DNA from: Nemophila menziesii
Taxonomy: Eukaryota > Streptophyta > Magnoliopsida > Boraginales > Hydrophyllaceae
DNA length: 64,000 bases
Assembly (NCBI GenBank): GCA_029959085.1
Contig: JARWIR010000002.1
Location: 63,356,154 to 63,420,153, forward strand
Direction: 5' to 3'
Shown here: piece after piece, positions 31,601 to 43,640 of the stretch
Layout: each line of letters begins with the position of its first letter
Position numbering within the stretch: the stretch's first letter is position 1
Notes under the pieces: model-generated
The model's input: only the letters and a program-made list of their open reading frames with translations
Told to the model about the DNA's origin: nothing
Database searches by the model: none
Made by a program: the position numbers and the translations under genes

Positions 31601-34270
31601 CTCCCCCGGTTCTCTCACAGGTTCATAGGCAAGACGCCTATACTTCGGATTTTCAGAATTGAGAGCTGCCACTGTTTCTGTAAGCTCCTCCATCATCTCA
31701 GGTGAATCTAATGTCAAAGCAGCCTGCAAGATATCATCAAAATTTAAGCAATTAAATACCTCTTGCGATGCTTGCTCTACTACATCCATTCTGAAGCAAT
31801 CTTCCTGAGAATCTGGGAATTTCATAGCTCGAAATACATTGAATTTCACTTCCTCATCTTGTATCCTCATTGTCAATTCGCCATTCTCTACATCGATCAA
31901 TGTCCTCCCTGTAGCTAGGAAGGGTCTACCCAAAATAATGGGGACATTTCTATCTGCATTGTATTCAAGAATTACGAAATCAACAGGAAATATAAGTGTA
32001 CCTGCCTTAACAAGGACATCCTCAATACGGCCTTCAGGATGAGCAAGAGACCTGTCCGCCATTTGCAAGACCATAGAAGTAGGTCTTGCGTTTCCAATTT
32101 TAAGCTTATCAAAGACTGACTTGGGCATCAAGTTGATGCTTGCCCCCAAATCGCATAGCGCTTTTCCCTTCCATTCTTCTCCAATCGATATGGGAATCGT
32201 GAAACTCCCCGGATCAACTAACTTCGGAGGTAATTTGCTCTGGCAAATCGCACTACACTCTTCCGGAAGGCCAATCATCTCATTATCACAGTAGGGCCTT
32301 TTATTAGTGAGGGCCCTCTTCAAAAACTTCGTATACTTAGGAATATCTCGAATTGCCTCAAGTAACGGAATATTAATACTCAAACCCCTCACTCTATTGA
32401 AGAATTTCTGAAAATCACCCATATCACCCTTTTTCTGAACTCGCGATGGAAACGGTGGTGGAGGGCGATTGCTTACAATTTCATCTCTCTTTTTCGGAAT
32501 TTCTCTTGGTCTTTCTATCTCTTCAACCTCACTATCTTTCTCATTCTCTTTCTCTTTCTCACCCACTTCCTTTTCTTTTCTTGGGACTTCTTTCTCTTTC
32601 ATAACGGGAAAAGGAGGTGGAGGGAGGTTCTTACCACTTCTTAATGTAACAGCCTTGCAATCTTCACGTTGTGTTGGATCTTCCGTATCGCTAGGAAGTT
32701 GCCCTTGTGGACGCTGATTCAGCTGTTTATTAATTTGACTTAGCTGATTCTGGAAAATCTTCATATTTGCTTCAGCTGCGTTTTGACGTTCCAAAGCTTG
32801 TGTTTGAAGAGCAATCAAATTTTCAACGGTTTTCTGAAGGGTAATTACTCCTTCTTGTGGATGGGCAGGTAGAGCTTTCTGGTTTAAATTCTCATCGTAG
32901 GTATTCTGAGGAGCTTGTCTTTGCACATAATTGTTTTGATTCTGTCCTCCTTGATGATGGTTATGTGGTCTTGGATTATAGTTGTTGCCTTGAGTACGCG
33001 GCTGATACGCGTAAGTAGGATTGGCTGCCCCATTAGGATTTGAGTATTGAAACCCAGGATGGTTTCTGTTAGGCTGATATCCATTACCACTTGAATTGAA
33101 ATTACCTCTATTGGACATAAAATTCACTGATTCTTGGTTATTCGGACAACTTTCCTCATCATGATCATCTACCTTACAAATTGAACACATATAAACCTCT
33201 TGTGCAGCATGCACAGCTACCTTCTTACCCGAAAATCCTTCTTTCACAGCTAGAGTAAGCTGCTTCAATTGTTGCTCTATGGTATTCTGGATCTTATTCT
33301 CAAACGTAGCAAATTTCTCTTCTATGTCAACATTATTTACTCCCTTGACTGGTGTTCTTACTGAGCTCCACCCAACTTCATTCTTGACTGTTCTCTCTAA
33401 AATGATCTTGGCATGAGCGGGTTGAACTTGAAGAAAACCTGCTCCACATAGCGTATCCAATTTCTCTCTTGAAATTCCATCAAGGCCTCTATAAAAGATC
33501 TTTAACTGTTGTTGTTCTGAAAAGCCATGATTAGGAACTTTACGCAAACACATCTGAAATCTTGTCCAACTCCTACCCACAGTTTCCTCATACTCTTGAC
33601 GGAATTGTGTCAATTCTAGTTCAGCATCTAACCTCATGTTACTTGGGTAATACCTGTCAAAGAAAGCAATTTCTAATTGGTCCCAATTAGTAATCTTCGT
33701 AGGATCTTGCGTATCGTGCCATTCACTTGCTCCATCAATGACAAAGAATTTGAAAGCAGCAAAATACATCTGTTCTCTTGAAACCCCTTGTGTGATATAA
33801 GAATCACATATCTGTTTGAATTTCTGTACCGCTCTAAGAGGATCTTCCGATGGTCTTCCGCGAAAATTTCCAAAGTTTTGGAACTGAGCTAGCATACCCG
33901 AATCTGGACGGAATCTCGGAACATTAATATCTGGAGCACCTACTCCTATAGCTGGAGCGCGGAATGGAACTTCTGGAGGGCCATTAGTGAACCACGGATC
34001 ATGATTCATCACTATCTGGACTGGAGGATTAGGATTTAATGGTTGAACTTGAGGAATAACGCCTGGAGCTAAAGGTTGGCCATTTGCATCTAACTGGCCT
34101 TGTCCATTCTGTTGACCTTGAATAATGATATTCTCCATTCTGTTACTTAATTCTTCTACTTCTAAAGCTTCTCGTTCTCTTCTTCTTCTGTTCGCAAGTC
34201 TGATCAACGATTCTGGATTACTAAGGATCGGAGGTGTTGGCTCTAGATCCTTGAATAGCCTTCTTCGCAT
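28637..34270 (-). CDS. Gag-Pol polyprotein of element B, uninterrupted (1877 aa)
   Basis: One open frame from ATG (34268-34270) to the stop at 28637-28639, about 110 bases after the primer site. Order by residue: gag core about 115-300 ([31 protein letters not shown]); CCHC knuckle [14 protein letters not shown] at 362-375; Gln/Asn-rich and charged linker to about 620; protease with DLGAS at 707-711 and [11 protein letters not shown] about 960-1200 with FMDD at 1150-1153; RNase H from about 1295 (CDAS, YTDHS); integrase HHCC finger about 1508-1550; DDE residues D1579, D1638 and E1674; GPY at 1819-1821. All catalytic motifs are present. Fusion of gag and pol in one frame is usual for Athila-type elements. 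Processing by the internal protease is expected from the family. Confidence 0.96.
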   Translation of the reverse strand: MRRRLFKDLEPTPPILSNPESLIRLANRRRREREALEVEELSNRMENIIIQGQQNGQGQLDANGQPLAPGVIPQVQPLNPNPPVQIVMNHDPWFTNGPPEVPFRAPAIGVGAPDINVPRFRPDSGMLAQFQNFGNFRGRPSEDPLRAVQKFKQICDSYITQGVSREQMYFAAFKFFVIDGASEWHDTQDPTKITNWDQLEIAFFDRYYPSNMRLDAELELTQFRQEYEETVGRSWTRFQMCLRKVPNHGFSEQQQLKIFYRGLDGISREKLDTLCGAGFLQVQPAHAKIILERTVKNEVGWSSVRTPVKGVNNVDIEEKFATFENKIQNTIEQQLKQLTLAVKEGFSGKKVAVHAAQEVYMCSICKVDDHDEESCPNNQESVNFMSNRGNFNSSGNGYQPNRNHPGFQYSNPNGAANPTYAYQPRTQGNNYNPRPHNHHQGGQNQNNYVQRQAPQNTYDENLNQKALPAHPQEGVITLQKTVENLIALQTQALERQNAAEANMKIFQNQLSQINKQLNQRPQGQLPSDTEDPTQREDCKAVTLRSGKNLPPPPFPVMKEKEVPRKEKEVGEKEKENEKDSEVEEIERPREIPKKRDEIVSNRPPPPFPSRVQKKGDMGDFQKFFNRVRGLSINIPLLEAIRDIPKYTKFLKRALTNKRPYCDNEMIGLPEECSAICQSKLPPKLVDPGSFTIPISIGEEWKGKALCDLGASINLMPKSVFDKLKIGNARPTSMVLQMADRSLAHPEGRIEDVLVKAGTLIFPVDFVILEYNADRNVPIILGRPFLATGRTLIDVENGELTMRIQDEEVKFNVFRAMKFPDSQEDCFRMDVVEQASQEVFNCLNFDDILQAALTLDSPEMMEELTETVAALNSENPKYRRLAYEPVREPGEIIPKKKPSIESPPELEEKPLPAHLRYAYLGTNETLPVIVSANLTGPQEDKLLRVLRANKEAIGWTIADIKGISPSYCQHKIILEDVNARSVEGQRRLMPAMKDVVKKEVIKLLDAGIIYPISSSEWVSPVQCVPKKGGITTVLNDKNEAIPSRTVVGWRVCMDYRKLNKATRKDHFPLPFIDQMLDKLAGREYYCFLDGYSGYNQIYVAPEDQHKTTFTCPFGTFAYRRMPFGLCNAPATFQRCMMAIFWDMIDNFLEVFMDDFSVFGDDFDICLDNLEKVLARCKETDLVLNWEKCHFMVREGIVLGHKVSSVGLEVDRAKIEVIKTLPPPISVKGVRSFLGHAGFYRRFIKDFSKIAKPLCNLLEKDCKFLFDEACLAAFKEIKEKLISAPIVLPPDWNLPFEVMCDASDLCMGAVLGQRKEKVFHSIYYASKTFSGAQINYTVTEKELLAVVYSFDKFRSYLLGAKVIVYTDHSAIRFLMEKKDAKPRLIRWVLLLQEFDLEIKDRKGCENQVADHLSRLEGSEMNSGTEAVREEFPDESLFVVRDYEAPWYADIANLVVSGVFPEGSTYQERKRLAHRARQFFWEDPFLYKVCAEQMIRRCVAREETQAIIAGCHDSLYGGHFKGDRTAAKVFQSGFYWPSLIKDCHEYVKKCTRCQFTGNISKRDEMPRNNVLEVEIFDVWGIDFMGPFVPSNGNLYILLAVDYVSKWVEAVALPTNDSRVVIKFLKSHIFTRYGTPRVIISDGGSHFVNKYLKTILEKYGVRHRVSTAYHPQSNGQAEVSNREVKSILEKTVGPTRKDWSMKLDDALWAYRTAFKTPVGASPYRMVYGKACHLPLELEMGAYWAIAQLNLDPILAGKNRMMKLNELDEFRLHAYENAKLYKENTKKWHDNRIRTKNFEVGQKVLKYNSKFSNFPGKLRSKWSGPYIVTKVTPHGAIEIEHPLENRTFMVNGHRLKIYHGGENTNRSEDPHPGEVMYLLETP

Positions 34271-34380
34271 ACACCAAACCTAAAAACCTGAAAAAGCTAA
34301 CAAACAAAAAGCGTAAAACTGATAAAATAAAATAAATGCACTTATCACTAAAGGATAAACACCGTGGTCACACGCTACCG

Positions 34381-34398
34381 TCCCCGGCAGCGGCGCCA
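34381..34398 (-). other. Primer binding site of element B (tRNA-Asp type)
   Basis: On the minus strand TGGCGCCGCTGCCGGGGA, six bases inside the 5' LTR. It is complementary to the plant tRNA-Asp 3' end with one apparent mismatch. Primer use is inferred from this match and from known Athila elements. Confidence 0.9.
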
Positions 34399-34404
34399 AA
34401 AACT

Positions 34405-35965
34405 TGGTGGTCCTTTGTGTGTTCTAAAAATAAATGTAAATGTTAATCGAACCACAACCGCAAGTGTACGGTTGTCCCAAGTAGTATGTATGATAATACA
34501 GATTCGTTCCAAGGACGGGTGGTTGATCACAATGTTTAGCAAGTAGTGATTTATGCACTTATGAAAATAAAAGACAATAAATTGTTTGTTTGGTTTTGTT
34601 TATTAATTCTAAATAAATGAAAGACAAATATTAAATGCAAGTAAAGCTAAGACGCAAGTAAAATAAGTGAAAACGCAATATGAGATGTAGTACTTGAGAA
34701 CGCAAGGATCCTCCTAATTTTACTTTCTAACTTATGTTGTTTAAGGGCTAAATCAGTCAATTACAATGGTCGGGATTCTAAATTCCTTATACCCCCGTCA
34801 GGGTGGACTATAAGGCAATCCTAAAGTGTCACTAGTCCCGTCAGGGTAAATATGATCCACCGTTGGATGATTAAGATTTATTACCACTTTGGCCCTAGGA
34901 TTAACTAAGTTCGTCAGAATCAATAGTTTTTATCCCAGATTGAACAATTAATTCTGTACCTAAACCCCCCGTCAAGATGATCCACACGCCACATATGTGG
35001 AATAGCTTAGATACTAATACCTAATTTTAGTTCGCGACTCTAAAATCAGTAAATAATCATAAATTTTCGAAAAGAGTAAGAGACCTGATTTAATTTAATT
35101 TAACAGAAACCCAAATTCAACATTCGTTATAAAATAAAACTAGGATTCACCCATTGTTTGTTCTCAAGCACTAATGAAAGCTTAGCTCATATGAAAATTA
35201 AAAACTAAATTAAAAGAATTGGAATTCATATTGTTTACAAAATTAAAATACGAAAAGAACCTAATTTCCGGAATTGGAATGACTACGAACGGAGCTATAG
35301 ACCCACTCCAGCTCTTGTAGCTTCTTCTTTCTTCCTTCTGTTGCTTCTCTCTGGTGTTTAATCTTGTGGAATGTGAATTGTGTGAAAAATAGAAGTCCAG
35401 ACCTCCTTTTATAAGTAAAAATTCGGACTAGGGCTTGGACCAGAAAATAAAAGCCTAATTAAATGTCCAAGCCCACTTTCTAAGCCCAAAATCCCGTAAC
35501 TGATGATAGGCCTTCACTAAAACAGCTTTTCCCGATGCGTTACAACTCCGATTGACCTCATTCCAGTTGCTAAAGTTCCGTAACTCGATAAGGAATGATT
35601 TCTCTTCAAAGGTCAGCGGCTAAATAATCGCTTAAGCACCTCGAAATCAGCAATCTATGGCCTGGAAAGTGGATTTTCAGCTCTAAAAATAATATCTTCG
35701 GGATTTGTCTTCAAGTCTTGACTCTAATTCACGATCTTTGACTTTCTCCTCGAATTCCTCTCCTAGCTAACATCTAAAACCTGTAAACTTTACACTAAAA
35801 ATACCAATATTACGCGCAAAAGTTTAATAAATTAAAAATGCTAGAAATAAAAAGGTAATTCCGGATTATTGCAAATTTAGTCCAAAAGTCTATCATATTA
35901 ATCAAATAAACACCAAAAATGATGTCTCCCAAGGGTCTAAAATAAGAACAATTAGGGAGACATCA
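34405..35965 (-). repeat. 5' LTR of element B (1561 bp)
   Basis: Nearly identical to 23720-25280. Minus-strand TATA TTATAAAAGG near 35406-35415 should drive the genomic RNA. Confidence 0.96.
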
Positions 35966-35970
35966 GTGCC

Positions 35971-36508
35971 CACGTGTTATGACTCGGGTATTTTGATGTA
36001 ACATGGACCTGGAAGAACCACAGCTCCGGTATACCGGGCCCTACGGCCGGTATACCACCCGACACTGCTGGAGAGAGGAAATTTTCGCGTTTTTCAGGTT
36101 ACAAGGGTGAGAAGGTTGCTCAATTACGAATTTTTCAATCCTTAAGCTTCACTTTCTTCTCCAAACCTCTCCCAACTCCATTAAAGCTTCAACAAACCTT
36201 CACCCAACATCAAAACACTACCAAATCACCATGAATTCACATCCAAATCCTTCCCTACATCATTACAAAGAATATTCAAGCACCCAAATCATATCAAAAC
36301 ACCTAGAAACCAAGAGTCAAAACCATGAATTTCTAAATCTTTTCCCAAAAATCCTTAAACCCACATCATTAAAGCTTGATTCTATCATACCCACATAGAA
36401 AATCATCATCATAACACCTTTCCTAGCCCAAATAAAGCTTGTTCCACCTATGATCAAGAGTTACAAACTTCAAGAGTGTTCAAAGCTTTGAGTTGGGGGT
36501 CAAAAGAG
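35971..36508 (+). other. Element C spacer, right part
   Basis: Continues C after element B. It holds CTCCGGTATACCGGGC and GCCGGTATACC (about 36022-36052), an A+C-rich stretch like that before the env-position ORF in D, and TTTGAGTTGGGGGTCAAAAG just before 36509, a PPT-like tract. No gene. Confidence 0.7.
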
Positions 36509-36985
36509 ATGATGAAAAGAATGAAGATATTATTAAGGGATATGAAGAATCAAAGCAAGGTATTGGGTATGATCAAGAAGATTTCAATTGAGATGTGTAC
36601 TAGTTCGGGAATAATTACAAGGTAAATCAGATCAAGAGAATAGAGGAAAGCTAGCTGTGGTGAATTCAAAGAGAAAAAAGGTTTAAACTTTCATAAGGAA
36701 GACACTACAACCTCTACAATCTATAGTCCTTTACCTAAGAGGAACAAAAGCTGGGACGCTAGTAGCTGTGTTCAAAACATATTCCTGGATGAACACTGTC
36801 ACATGAGAGATTATTCAAGAGCAAAGTCGGAAGAAGATAAACAAGAGATTTCTAGAGTTTGATTGATTGGGATGGAGCATAAAAAGATGTAAGGGAAAGC
36901 GAAATTGGTGATATAAGAAGTTTACATACATGAAAGCACTACACCCTATTCCGGGTGTTAATCAGGCGAGGTAAATAGCCTCGAA
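36509..36985 (+). pseudogene. Remnant of element C env-position ORF
   Basis: Starts with ATGATGAAAAGAATGAAG, corresponding to the start in A (4681) and the ancestral start in D (49010). It ends near TAGCCTCGAAGAGTATG, which matches the end of the D ORF. Only about 470 bases remain versus about 1200 in D, with no long open frame, so most of the ORF is deleted. Confidence 0.6.
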
Positions 36986-37042
36986 GAGTATGTTTTCTTT
37001 CTTCCTTACCATTTATTTTATGTGCAATATGTGCTAAAATTT

Positions 37043-38608
37043 TGATGTCTCCCTAATTGTTCTTATTTTCGACCCTTGGGGGAGCTCATTTTTTGTGTTT
37101 ATTTGATTAATTTGATAGACTTTTGAGTTAAAAATGCAATAATCCGGAATTCCTATTCTATTTCTAGTATTTTTAATTTATTAAACTTTTGCGCGTAATC
37201 TTGTGTATTTTAGTGAAAAGTTTGTAGGTTTTGGATATTATCTAGAAGTGGAATCCGAAAAGAAAGTCAAAGATCGTGATATGGAGTCAAGACTTGAAGA
37301 TAAATCCCGAAAGAATTCGATTTTAGAGCTGCAAATCTGTTTTCCAGGCCAAATATTGCTGATTTCGAGGCGCTTAAGAGATGATTTAGCCGCTGACCCT
37401 TGAAGAGATTAGATTCCTTATCGAGTTACGGAACTTTAGCAAGTGATTTCAGGTCAATCGGAGTTATAACGAAGCAGGAAAAGCCGTTTTAGTGAAGATG
37501 CTGCAACAGTTACGGGATTTTGGGCTTAGAAAATGGGCTTGGACATTTAATTAGTGATTTATTCTTAAGTCCAAGCCCTAATCCGTTTTTCCACTTATAA
37601 AAGGAGCCTTTGACTTCTATTTTCAGAACAATTCACTTTTTACAAGATAAAACATCAGAGAGAAGCAACAGAAGGAAGAAAGAAGAAGCTGCAAGAGCTG
37701 GAGAGGGTCTATATCTCCGTTCTCAGTCATTCCAATTCCGAAAATTAGGTTTCTTTTATCTTTAATTTTGTAAGACAATATGAATTCCATTTTATTTAAT
37801 TTAGTTTTCTTTTTAATTAGTATGAGCTAAATACATTTTAGTGCTTGAGAATGCTTTATGGGTGAATCCCAATCCTATTGAATTTCATATGTTGGATTTG
37901 GGTTTCTGTTAAATTAAATTAGATTGGGGCTTTTACTCTTTTCGATAAATTAAGATTATTTACTGTTTTTAGAGTCATGAACTAAGAACAGGTGTTAGTA
38001 TCTAGGCTATTCCAATTAGTGGCGATTGGATCATCCTGACGGAGGGTTTAGGTACAGAAATATTTATTCAATCTAAAATAGAAGCTATTTATTCTGACGA
38101 ACTTAGCTAATTTTAGGGCCAATGTGGTAATTAACTTAAACATCTAAAAGTGGATCATATTTACCCTGACGGGACTAGTGACACTCTAGGATAGCCTTGT
38201 AGTCCACCCTGACGGGGGTATAAGGAATTTAGAATTCCGACCATTGTAATTGACCAATTTAACCCTTAAACAGCATAGGGTATGAAACAGGATTAGGAAG
38301 ACCCCTTGCGTTCTCAAGTGCTATCTTCTCATACTTGCGTTTCACATTTATTTACTTGCGTCTTAGTCTTTAATTACATTTTCCATTTAGTATTTCATTA
38401 CTTAGAATAATAAAAACAAACAATCAAACATTATATCTTTATTTGCTTTCCTAAGTGCAACCATTCATTATTCGATAAGCATTGTAGTTAACCAAACCGT
38501 CCCTGCGAACGATCCTAGAATCACTTATTACTACTTGGGTCAACCGTACACTTGCGGTTGTGGTTCGATTACTTTTGCATTTATTTTAGAACACACAAAG
38601 GACCACCA
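37043..38608 (+). repeat. Solo LTR of the A/B family (1566 bp) inside element C
   Basis: Complete LTR from TGATGTCTCCC to GGACCACCA, with a TATA box near 37595-37604. Its flanks are AATTT (37038-37042) and AGTTT (38609-38613), a target duplication with one change. The uninterrupted order of D (GCTAATTTTAATTTC near 50270) confirms the insertion point. It is more diverged than the B LTRs. It was probably formed by recombination between the two LTRs of a former full element. Confidence 0.9.
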
Positions 38609-40111
38609 AGTTTTAATTTCTTTTATTTTATTTTTGAGTCTTTTCAAGTCGTGGGGACACGACTCATTTTTGAGTTTGGGGTGTGGGGATTCGTTGTCTC
38701 CCATCTCCATTTTTTTCTGTTTTTAGGGAAAATTAATTTTTTTTTGAAGAATTAGATGTATGTAGAGTGTGTTTAATAGCTTGAAAGCATAAGCTCAGTA
38801 ACTTAATGATAGTAAGTAGTATGTTTATGAGATATTTTATTTTGTATGCTTTGAAGTACTTGCAGGGAAACACACATTGATAGTAAAGAAAAGATTAGTT
38901 AGCAATGTGATAGAAAGTATGTTCGATCTCAGGGAGCCTTGAGTGGTTTGTAGCCCGTGAGATCCAAGCTAGTTGACAAATCCATTTGATGAAAGTGCTA
39001 AAGCTAATAGAATAACGAAATTACATGGTGTAGAAAATGATTAAGGCGGTTCTTTCATATTGAAGCCACTGGAAGCCTTTTTATACCTTCTCACCTTGTT
39101 ATTTGATTTTATATGATATATCCTTCTCAGCCCCTTCTAGTCTTTCTAAAGCTTTTTATTTAACCACATTATAAGCCATATCCCTTTAGATTATATGACT
39201 TTTCCATATGACCCGCACTCGAATCGCGATGCATAGACAGTTATTTTAGAGCTTGAGTTTGGGGTGGTGGGTCCACCATTATGGGAATTGTTATTGGGAT
39301 GAGATTTTTGAGCTTATTAATTGTGCTCTATTATTATATTGATGATGATTCACAGGATTATATTGTAACCCTTTGTTGGGGTAATAACGAATAAAAAAGA
39401 AGCTACGAGCTAAAATTGCCAACAAGGGCATAAAAAGAAAATATATATATGGAAAAAATAGCGTGATATCTCGAACATCAAAAAGAGAGTCATAGCTATA
39501 CAAAAGAAAAAAATGATTTGAAAAGAATATATATTCGGACCGGCAAAGAGGAATTTTTATGTGAACATCTTATGCTTTAATTGGGTTATTGGGGATGCTA
39601 ATTTGTGCATCAAGGAATTCATTGGGTTGAGTGAGAAACGTTTTATGAGAGTAACTCAAGCTCTAGGGCGATTCGTTGATGTCTAGTGAGGAGAGAGCCA
39701 AAAGCTCACTCCAAATTATCCAAATATACTTATCATACCGTCCCTAAGCCTACATTACAACCTAAAGACCTTTTGATTCTTTGATATGTAATCGAGAAGT
39801 GATTGAGCCAATAGAGAGTAGTTAAGTGGATCTTTGGATACTAGTGAAGGTTGATGAACAATCTATAGCCTCCTTGGTGAACTGAGTAAAGTTCCTCTCC
39901 TTCTTACATTGCGAAGCTAATGTAATCTTGAAGTCAAACTGTGTTGATGGTAGATATGAAAAGTGTGCAGGTATGTAGTTTTTAAATATTATTACATGAA
40001 ATTTTTTGAGTAGTTGTTTTAAGTCTATTCTCCATTATCTGCTATCTTCTTCCCTCTGTGCTTAATTGACCTAGGTGTGTATTTAGAGACTTCCCTTTGT
40101 TTTTATTTTTA
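38609..40111 (+). other. 3' region of element C
   Basis: No gene. The hairpin AGTCGTG, GGGA, CACGACT (38647-38664) is followed by TTTGAGTTTGGGGTGTGGGG. A second tract, TTGAGTTTGGGGTGGTGGG, lies near 39255. The region is collinear with D 50217-51798 and more distantly with A. Confidence 0.7.
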
Positions 40112-40147
40112 TTGTATCGGGACGATACAACTTTGAGTTGGGGGTCT
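40112..40147 (+). other. Hairpin and PPT of element C
   Basis: TTGTATCG, GGA, CGATACAA (40112-40130), a perfect 8-bp stem, then CTTTGAGTTGGGGGTCT against the 3' LTR. The arms differ from those in A/B yet pair perfectly. Confidence 0.8.
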
Positions 40148-41657
40148 TGATGTCTCCCTATTTGTGATGAATTAATACTAGTTGTAGACATCATTTTTAG
40201 TGATTTAGAAGTCTTCCTAATCGATTTTCTTGAGAAATGTTACAATTTCCTATTTTGAGTCTTGATTTAGTAAAATAATATTTTTAGAGCATATTGAGTT
40301 TAATTATTTATTTAGTGTGAAGCTTTAAAGATAATTATGGAGATTAATTAGAGTCCAAGTTAAAGACTAAGAGATATGGAAAGAGATAAGCATGGTAATT
40401 GGAAATAAGGAAAGAAAAGCTAAAATCATGGTAAAGGAAAAGCTGCCTTAAATCTTAATTTCAGCACCACGACAACAAATCAGCTTATATCTCAAAATCG
40501 GTGAGGAATTTGGAAGAACGGTCAAGAGCAAAGTTAAAGATCTTTCCGAGACGATGAATTTCGACTACTCATTCGCGTCAAACAGATGAGTATTGAAGTT
40601 TCTAGGACCAAAACAAAAACGAGTCTGATTCCATGTTTTAGGGTTACGAATTTGAGTTGGGCTTGGAGTCCACTACTTACATTCTCCTTCGAGAAAACGA
40701 ATTAGGGTTCCTAAACACCTATAAATACACCCTTATACCATTGTAAACATGTCCTTGCTCAGTTTCAAGCTTAGGCTTAGTCCTTACTTGTATTTTCTTA
40801 GTTTTAAATAATAGCTTAGTCCTTTAATTTATTATTCATCCTTAGTATCAAGCTATTCATCTAAGAAGCAAGCTGACCTATAGAGGAAGACAAGAAGAAG
40901 AAGTTGGAGAGTGACAAACTCCTCTTCTACATCTCACCTTCTCTATATTTAGGGTATTTAGCTATAGATTGATGTTTCACCATAAATCTAAACTTTTATT
41001 CTGTAAGTTTTACTTTTAATTGTTGGGTTATTATTTTGTCTACATTCAAAATACTATTTGTTATTTTAATTGGTTTGAGCTTGACGTATATTGTTATTAT
41101 GTGTTTTGACTTATTGTTACATCCCTAGATTTGGTCAATCTTAGGATTATTCTTAGTTATTGACAACACCACATAATCGTCTAGTTTTGATCATTTGCCT
41201 AACTAGATAGCCATAAAGGTTTGATTTTATCATCAATCATTACTCAGGAATCCTTGGTAGTGGAGAGGGTGCTCCTAAGCCTAGAAAAGGCTAGGTAGAA
41301 TTTAGAATCCTGGTTAATATATAATGCTTAATCTGTGACAGGTTAGAATAACAACTTAGTAAAATAGACTCATATTATTGACCCTAATCTATTAGACTTA
41401 CATTCATATTTATTTATCTGCATTCGTATTTGTTTATTTCATATCAGATAGTTATTCATATTATTTTATCTTTTTATATTTTATTCTAAACATATAAATT
41501 CATCTACGCATACACTCCCTGCGAACGAATTTAACTTATCATTAAACCTTGCAAACGATTTGTGATACTTGCAGTGAGTTCCGTGGTTCTCAAGGGTGTG
41601 TGCTCTTTATTATTATCTTTATTTATCTATTATTTTATCACAACTTTTCCCCGACCA
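40148..41657 (+). repeat. 3' LTR of element C (1510 bp)
   Basis: TGATGTCTCCC to CCGACCA, with TATA TATAAATA near 40720-40727. It is followed by TTACC (41658-41662), the right target duplication. Confidence 0.93.
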
Positions 41658-41662
41658 TTACC

Positions 41663-43640
41663 CGAATCATAGGGCGCTAGGTTGATAATTAAAATGTTAA
41701 ACTTATCACTACTGAGAGAAACCCTTAATAGAAAAGGAAAATACATGGGACGCATCCTACCTCACTACCTACTTTATGCCCAAATGGTTGATCTCCTAAT
41801 CTAGCAAAACTCAATTTGTAGTTCTTAGCAGCTATTAACGAATGTCCTTGTGAATTGGTTGCACTATCCAATCAACTATCCTAGTGGGTGACGAAATAAC
41901 TCAGATGACAAATAAAGTATCACTTTCAACAGTGACATGATCATAGGTTGACAAACTCGCATAAAAAACTGTACTTTGGGTGGTAAGATACTCAAAGTGA
42001 TAGGCTTAACAAGGGGATGATTAGCATGTATGCTCGCAAATCACTTCCCCCTCGTGGTTCCTCCCAATAAACCCTACTGCTACTCCATGAGTACCCATAA
42101 CTATGTACACGTTAATCTTGATAATGTTAGCATAAGAGGTGACCAGACATACATAATAGAATCAGTAGTAGTAGTAGTAAAAATTGATAGAACATGTTCT
42201 AGTAGATTAAATAAATAAATAAGAAATAAAGATTTTTAAATGAATTTAATGTACAAATATGTCTATATAATATTTTGGGATCTGCATTTTTAACACCTTC
42301 CTCCATTTACACATTACACAAGCAGTTATCATCAATTTTATCAAGCTATCAACAAGCTGACAATTGTGTTCTTAACTACTTTAAAGCAATTCCTACATCG
42401 TTGTTAAAATCCCCACGTTGGAGAGGTGGTTTCCGAGTGATAATATTGAGTAGTTTAGTGATTTCGTTGTCTTACCTACTCTCAGTAAGTTATGACGACG
42501 AGGTCTAACTCGTAACTTTTAAAGTCTTGGATTCATGTCTATGCGTATCCTCGTTATATTTTCACAAAAACTCTTTTCACAAGGTTGAGGTACATTTTTC
42601 CTTATCAAATACCCCTTTAAATTCTAATATTTTCTTCCATTAGGACATATTAGGATTTCATGCCTTCGAACATAACTCACGTTGGTATTACTTTTTCCTC
42701 ATCCACTCAAAAATTATGGGCATATTTAAGTGATAATCAAATACCTTTTCCACATATTATAGGTTTACCCAAATAACCTGTTATAATGACGTGTCTTCTA
42801 TAGGTTTCCAACATTTCAATTACCATGTTATCGTCACCTCCTATTAGTATCCCAAATGGATATATAGTTGAACATTTCACTTTTAATGTACTTAGGATCT
42901 TATATGGATACTGACATAAGTATATTGATTATATATTTTCCCCACACCATTTTTCTCTGGTTCTTTCCTTCTAATACCTTTTTTTAAGTCGGCTGTCGTT
43001 TTCAGAAAGACCCCTTGATGAGTTAAGCAATTTTTTGAATCTTTGGAGGTAAACTTTCACATACTCTCTCTTTATTTTCATTTCATAATGTATGAGTCTC
43101 AAAATATGTATTCCTCTTCAATTCATAGGGGTCTTATACCCAACTCTTCAATTCCTATTGTTCGGAATCTTCCAAGAATTAGAGTTAGTTTTCTATATAG
43201 GAGGAATTATATAGGTTCTAATAAGTTTTTCTTCATTTCAATCTTTCTTATTCTTTAGATTAATATTCGGGAGACAGCCCCTCTTTAAAATTGGTAGGCG
43301 TATATATCTCTATGTCCAACATTTATTTTTGTCGATAAGATGAAATAGATATGATCAGGGTCCCAACCTAAGGTTCAGTGTGGACCATGTTGAATGTTCT
43401 TTACCTAGAGATGTTATGAGTTATTTAAAACTTAGGTGACCTAGGTTGTGGTGTAGAAGTTAGGTACCTGGAAAGAAGGACAAATATTTTGATTGTTATG
43501 ATGATGAAAATGCGCTTTAATTATCTATGATATTTTATTACGGGTATGGAATAAAACTTTGGCCTTTTCATCCATGACTTGTTAATTTTCTACTCCCTGC
43601 GCCCGATTCAACTATCACTAAACACTTGGGGGTAGGATTA
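41663..43640. other. Unrecognised DNA between elements C and D
   Basis: No convincing gene or named repeat; only short frames. The stretch continues the pre-insertion DNA left of C. Its last bases (CACTTGGGGGTAGGATTA) look like a polypurine tract directly outside D's 5' LTR. Confidence 0.4.

Larger units (their letters stand above)
23720..35965 (-). mobile_element. Complete Athila-type element B (12,246 bp), recent insertion
   Basis: Minus-strand element with two 1561-bp LTRs, a tRNA-Asp-type primer site, one uninterrupted gag-pol frame, palindrome array, env-position ORF with an internal deletion, hairpins and PPT. The target duplication GTGCC flanks it at 23715-23719 and 35966-35970. By eye the two LTRs differ at six positions with no indels, about 0.4 percent. 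It sits inside the palindromic spacer of element C. It is the same family as element A and the solo LTR at 37043-38608. The enzymatic part looks functional, so B is the most plausible helper type for its family in this window. Confidence 0.97.
19402..41657 (+). mobile_element. Non-autonomous Athila-like element C, carrying two nested insertions
   Basis: 5' LTR 19402-20935, tRNA-Asp-type primer site, decayed gag, protease fused to the integrase tail, palindromic spacer, decayed env-position ORF, 3' region, PPT and 3' LTR 40148-41657. The target duplication TTACC is present at 19397-19401 and 41658-41662. Removing element B (12,246 bp plus 5) and the solo LTR (1566 bp plus 5) leaves about 8.4 kb. 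RT, RNase H and the integrase catalytic core are absent, and the gag-to-integrase-tail order is continuous with no other insertion there, so the loss is ancestral to this copy. D and E share the design. Confidence 0.93.

Noticed and set aside
31839..32717. Open frames opposite gag-pol of element B
   Set aside because: They are antisense shadows of the protease and linker coding sequence. The same shadow appears opposite A's protease (115-318).
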